DNA from: NORP240 sp038134485 | Lineage (GTDB): Bacteria > Pseudomonadota > Gammaproteobacteria > Pseudomonadales > Pseudohongiellaceae | Assembly: GCA_038134485.1 (NCBI GenBank) | Contig: JAYPVG010000010.1 | Coordinates: 1-64,000 of the forward strand | Direction of reading: 5' to 3' | DNA: 64,000 bases | In this document: piece by piece, positions 61,467 through 64,000 of the stretch | Position numbering within the stretch: the first letter of the stretch is position 1 | Layout: every line of letters starts with the position of its first letter | The notes under the pieces: model-generated | Told to the model about the DNA's origin: nothing | The model's input: only the letters and a program-made list of their open reading frames with translations | Database searches by the model: none | Made by a program: the position numbers and the translations under genes

Positions 61467-64000
61467 ATGCAGACAGGCAACTTGCGCGCGGATTGCGAAC
61501 GTGACCTTGATATAGGTGAAAGGAGTTACCGATATTTCAGCCTTGCGGCGCTGAGTGAAAGCGGATATCCCCAGATAGCCAATCTCCCCGCCTCCATCAA
61601 GATTCTGTTGGAGAACCAGTTACGCAACTGTGACGGATCAATCATTGACGAGTCCCACGTCCTGGCCCTGGTTAACTGGTCAGAGACCCAGCACCAGTCC
61701 AGAGAAATCATGTTCATGCCGGTCAGGGTCCTGATGCAGGACTTTACCGGTGTGCCTGCGGTAGTCGATCTGGCCGCAATGCGAGACGCGGTAGCTGCCA
61801 AGGGCGGCGATCCGTCATTGATCAATCCGGTCAATCCGGTGGACCTGGTTATCGATCATTCGGTGATGGTGGATCGTTTTGCTGTAGATACCGCCTACCG
61901 GGACAATGTTGAAATGGAGATGCAGCGCAATCGTGAGCGCTATCAGTTCCTGCGCTGGGGTCAGAAAGCATTCGATAATTTCCGCGTCGTCCCACCCGGC
62001 ACGGGTATATGCCATCAGGTGAACCTTGAATACCTCGCGCGCTCGATCTGGTCGAGCGAGTCCAGCGGCAAGGTCTATGCCTACCCGGACACGCTTGTGG
62101 GTACCGACAGCCACACGACCATGATCAACGGATTGGCAGTGCTGGGCTGGGGTGTGGGAGGCATAGAAGCCGAGGCGGCGATGTTGGGGCAACCAATATC
62201 CATGAACATTCCCCAGGTAGTGGGATTTAAATTGACAGGTGAATTGCAAGAGGGCATCACCGCCACGGACCTGGTATTGACCGTGACCCAGATGCTGCGA
62301 CAGCATGGCGTCGTTGGGAAATTCGTGGAGTTTTTCGGGCCCGGCCTGGAATCCCTCAGCCTTGCCGATCGCGCCACTCTCGCGAACATGTCACCGGAAT
62401 ATGGCGCCACGTGCACTTTTTTTTCGGTGGACCAGAAAACGCTGGATTACCTCACTCTTACCGGCCGCGACGACGATACAGTTGCGCTGGTAGAGGCCTA
62501 CAGCAAACAGCAGGGATTGTGGCGACGTGACGACGATCTGGTGAACTATAGCAGTAGCCTGGTGCTTGATCTGGCCACAGTTGTACCCTCGTTGGCGGGT
62601 CCAAAGCGGCCTCAGGACCGGGTTCCGGTTACCGGTTTACCCGAAGCCCTGGCGAAACAGCTTGACGGAGAATTGATCAAGCAAACCCACGTGGGCGATC
62701 AGGACTACGATCTGAAGGATGGCGACGTGGTCATTGCCGCCATCACTTCCTGTACCAATACGTCCAATCCGGCAGTCATGATGGCCGCGGGATTGCTTGC
62801 CCGCAACGCCGTGGCGAAAGGCCTGGCTCGCAAACCCTGGGTCAAATCTTCCCTGGCTCCCGGTTCCAAAGTGGTTTCCAGCTATCTCGAAACCGCTGGA
62901 CTGCAAACCAGTCTGGATAAGCTCGGTTTCAATCTGGTGGGCTACGGTTGCACCACATGCATTGGGAACTCGGGACCTTTACCTGGGGATATCGAGGAAG
63001 CTATAGATCGGGGCAATCTGACGGTCGCTTCGGTATTGTCAGGCAATCGTAATTTCGAGGGTCGAATTCATGCCAAGGTACGATCCAACTGGCTGGCGTC
63101 ACCTCCGCTAGTGGTTGCCTATGCTCTGGCCGGCACTACCAATATCGACCTGCACAGCGATGCAATCGGCACCGGTGGGAATGGCGAACCGGTATATTTA
63201 CGCGACATCTGGCCCAGCAGCGAGGAAATCAGCGGCGAGGTACTGCGAGTTGCCAAAGAAATGTTCCTGAAAAATTATGCCGAAGTTTTCGAAGGCGATG
63301 ACGCATGGAACAATCTGCCTGCGGGTGAGGGTAATACCTACAGGTGGGACTCGGCGTCGACCTACATTCAGAAACCGCCGTTCTGCGATCTGCCTGCGCC
63401 TGCCGACTCGATAAAGGCTGCAAGGATTCTTCTTATGCTTGGCGATTCAGTCACCACCGATCACATTTCACCTGCGGGATCAATCGCGGAACAAAGCCCG
63501 GCCGGGCAATACCTCTTGCATCAAGGCACTCGGAAAGCCGACTTCAATTCCTACGGTTCACGGCGCGGCAACCACGAAGTTATGATGCGTGGAACATTTG
63601 CCAATGTAAGGATTCGCAACGAGATGCTCGGTGGCATCGAGGGCGGATACACCAGGCTTGCGGGCAGCAATGAAGCCATGAGTATCTACGATGCCGCGAT
63701 GGAGTATCAAAATTCCGGGACTCCACTGCTGGTCATTGCCGGCAAAGAGTACGGTGCCGGATCCAGCCGTGACTGGGCAGCCAAAGGTTCTCGCTTGCTG
63801 GGCGTCAGGGCGGTCATCGCCGAAAGCTTCGAACGAATTCATCGTTCCAACCTGGCTGGCATGGGGGTGTTGCCGCTGCAGTTCAAGGAAGGTGAGAGCC
63901 GCAAATCCCTGCGACTGACGGGAGACGAAAGTATCGATATTACAGGGCTGGATTCCATCCGGCCCAGGATGGAAGTAACCATGAAAATTGACTACCCGAA
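61467..64000 (+). CDS. acnA: Aconitate hydratase AcnA, 3'-partial
   Basis: Open to the window end; about 844 of an expected 890 residues are visible. The [4Fe-4S] ligands are C429 (SCTNTSNP), C495 and C498 (GYGCTTCIGNSG). GTDSHTTMINGLAVLGWGVG, the swivel-domain SVTTDHISPAGSI and GAGSSRDWAAKG complete the AcnA/IRP1 pattern. It isomerises citrate to isocitrate in the TCA cycle, and family members can bind mRNA when the cluster is lost. About 100 bp downstream of sapC. Confidence 0.96.
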   Translation, partial: MQTGNLRADCERDLDIGERSYRYFSLAALSESGYPQIANLPASIKILLENQLRNCDGSIIDESHVLALVNWSETQHQSREIMFMPVRVLMQDFTGVPAVVDLAAMRDAVAAKGGDPSLINPVNPVDLVIDHSVMVDRFAVDTAYRDNVEMEMQRNRERYQFLRWGQKAFDNFRVVPPGTGICHQVNLEYLARSIWSSESSGKVYAYPDTLVGTDSHTTMINGLAVLGWGVGGIEAEAAMLGQPISMNIPQVVGFKLTGELQEGITATDLVLTVTQMLRQHGVVGKFVEFFGPGLESLSLADRATLANMSPEYGATCTFFSVDQKTLDYLTLTGRDDDTVALVEAYSKQQGLWRRDDDLVNYSSSLVLDLATVVPSLAGPKRPQDRVPVTGLPEALAKQLDGELIKQTHVGDQDYDLKDGDVVIAAITSCTNTSNPAVMMAAGLLARNAVAKGLARKPWVKSSLAPGSKVVSSYLETAGLQTSLDKLGFNLVGYGCTTCIGNSGPLPGDIEEAIDRGNLTVASVLSGNRNFEGRIHAKVRSNWLASPPLVVAYALAGTTNIDLHSDAIGTGGNGEPVYLRDIWPSSEEISGEVLRVAKEMFLKNYAEVFEGDDAWNNLPAGEGNTYRWDSASTYIQKPPFCDLPAPADSIKAARILLMLGDSVTTDHISPAGSIAEQSPAGQYLLHQGTRKADFNSYGSRRGNHEVMMRGTFANVRIRNEMLGGIEGGYTRLAGSNEAMSIYDAAMEYQNSGTPLLVIAGKEYGAGSSRDWAAKGSRLLGVRAVIAESFERIHRSNLAGMGVLPLQFKEGESRKSLRLTGDESIDITGLDSIRPRMEVTMKIDYP

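Overview
The window reads as a scaffold from a free-living, probably marine gammaproteobacterium. Support comes from a 555-residue EttA with gammaproteobacterial wording throughout, glucokinase, AcnA, two SapC/TonB-receptor/PQQ-dehydrogenase style neighbourhoods, a two-subunit xanthine-oxidase-family enzyme, and many secreted hydrolases and lipoproteins typical of heterotrophic OMG-type gammaproteobacteria. The exact clade cannot be fixed from sequence alone. No rRNA, tRNA, transposase, integrase or CRISPR array was found.

Positions 1-5200 differ from the rest. They are AT-richer, tightly packed and virus- or plasmid-like: a partial phage/plasmid-type protein, a short gp44-like clamp-loader ATPase with a terminator, a small HUH (rolling-circle) Rep behind a coupled 13-codon leader, and three tiny genes joined by ATGA overlaps (ribbon-helix-helix-like protein, unknown, and a protein starting with a T4 internal-protein type capsid-targeting sequence). 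An McrA-like HNH endonuclease and a coiled-coil lipoprotein follow, each bracketed by imperfect direct repeats. From 5298 onward the sequence is GC-richer and ordinary chromosome. The join could be an integrated element or a misassembly.

Region by region after that: 5.3-13.7 kb holds ettA, glk, an exported DHDPS-like protein, a DnaT-like/lambda-P-like replication pair, a DUF3833 lipoprotein, a glycerate-kinase-like P-loop kinase, and DUF1428 and SnoaL proteins. 13.9-28.4 kb is a cell-surface glycosylation island: several GT-C type membrane glycosyltransferases, a GT2 polyprenyl-phosphate glycosyltransferase, two methyltransferases, a membrane-fused spermidine-synthase-like enzyme, and a TPR plus 2OG-Fe(II) oxygenase protein. 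The oxygenase domain of that last protein is duplicated exactly (521 bp) at the far edge of the island. 28.4-44.8 kb has an MFS carrier, a PQQ sugar dehydrogenase, a TonB receptor, a nucleoside transporter convergent with a 5'-nucleotidase, a rhomboid protease, a second 2OG-Fe(II) protein, a Cu/Zn-type permease coupled to an esterase, and an SGNH hydrolase. 45-55.7 kb has a PQQ quinoprotein, a second TonB receptor paralogous to the first, a Tat-exported NADP oxidoreductase-like protein, D-amino acid aminotransferase, a Ycf46-like AAA ATPase broken by an N gap, a MORN-repeat protein and a queuosine-precursor transporter. 55.8-64 kb has a GT87 protein, the two-subunit molybdenum hydroxylase, SapC and a 3'-truncated acnA.

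Assembly caution: around the ten Ns at 53388-53397 the scaffold carries an insert that is itself a mosaic of a multicopper-oxidase fragment (reverse strand) and a phage-tail-like fragment. Removing it restores an intact AAA ATPase. This proves at least one chimeric patch, and it lowers confidence that the phage-like left end and the exact 521-bp duplication are biological until reads are checked.
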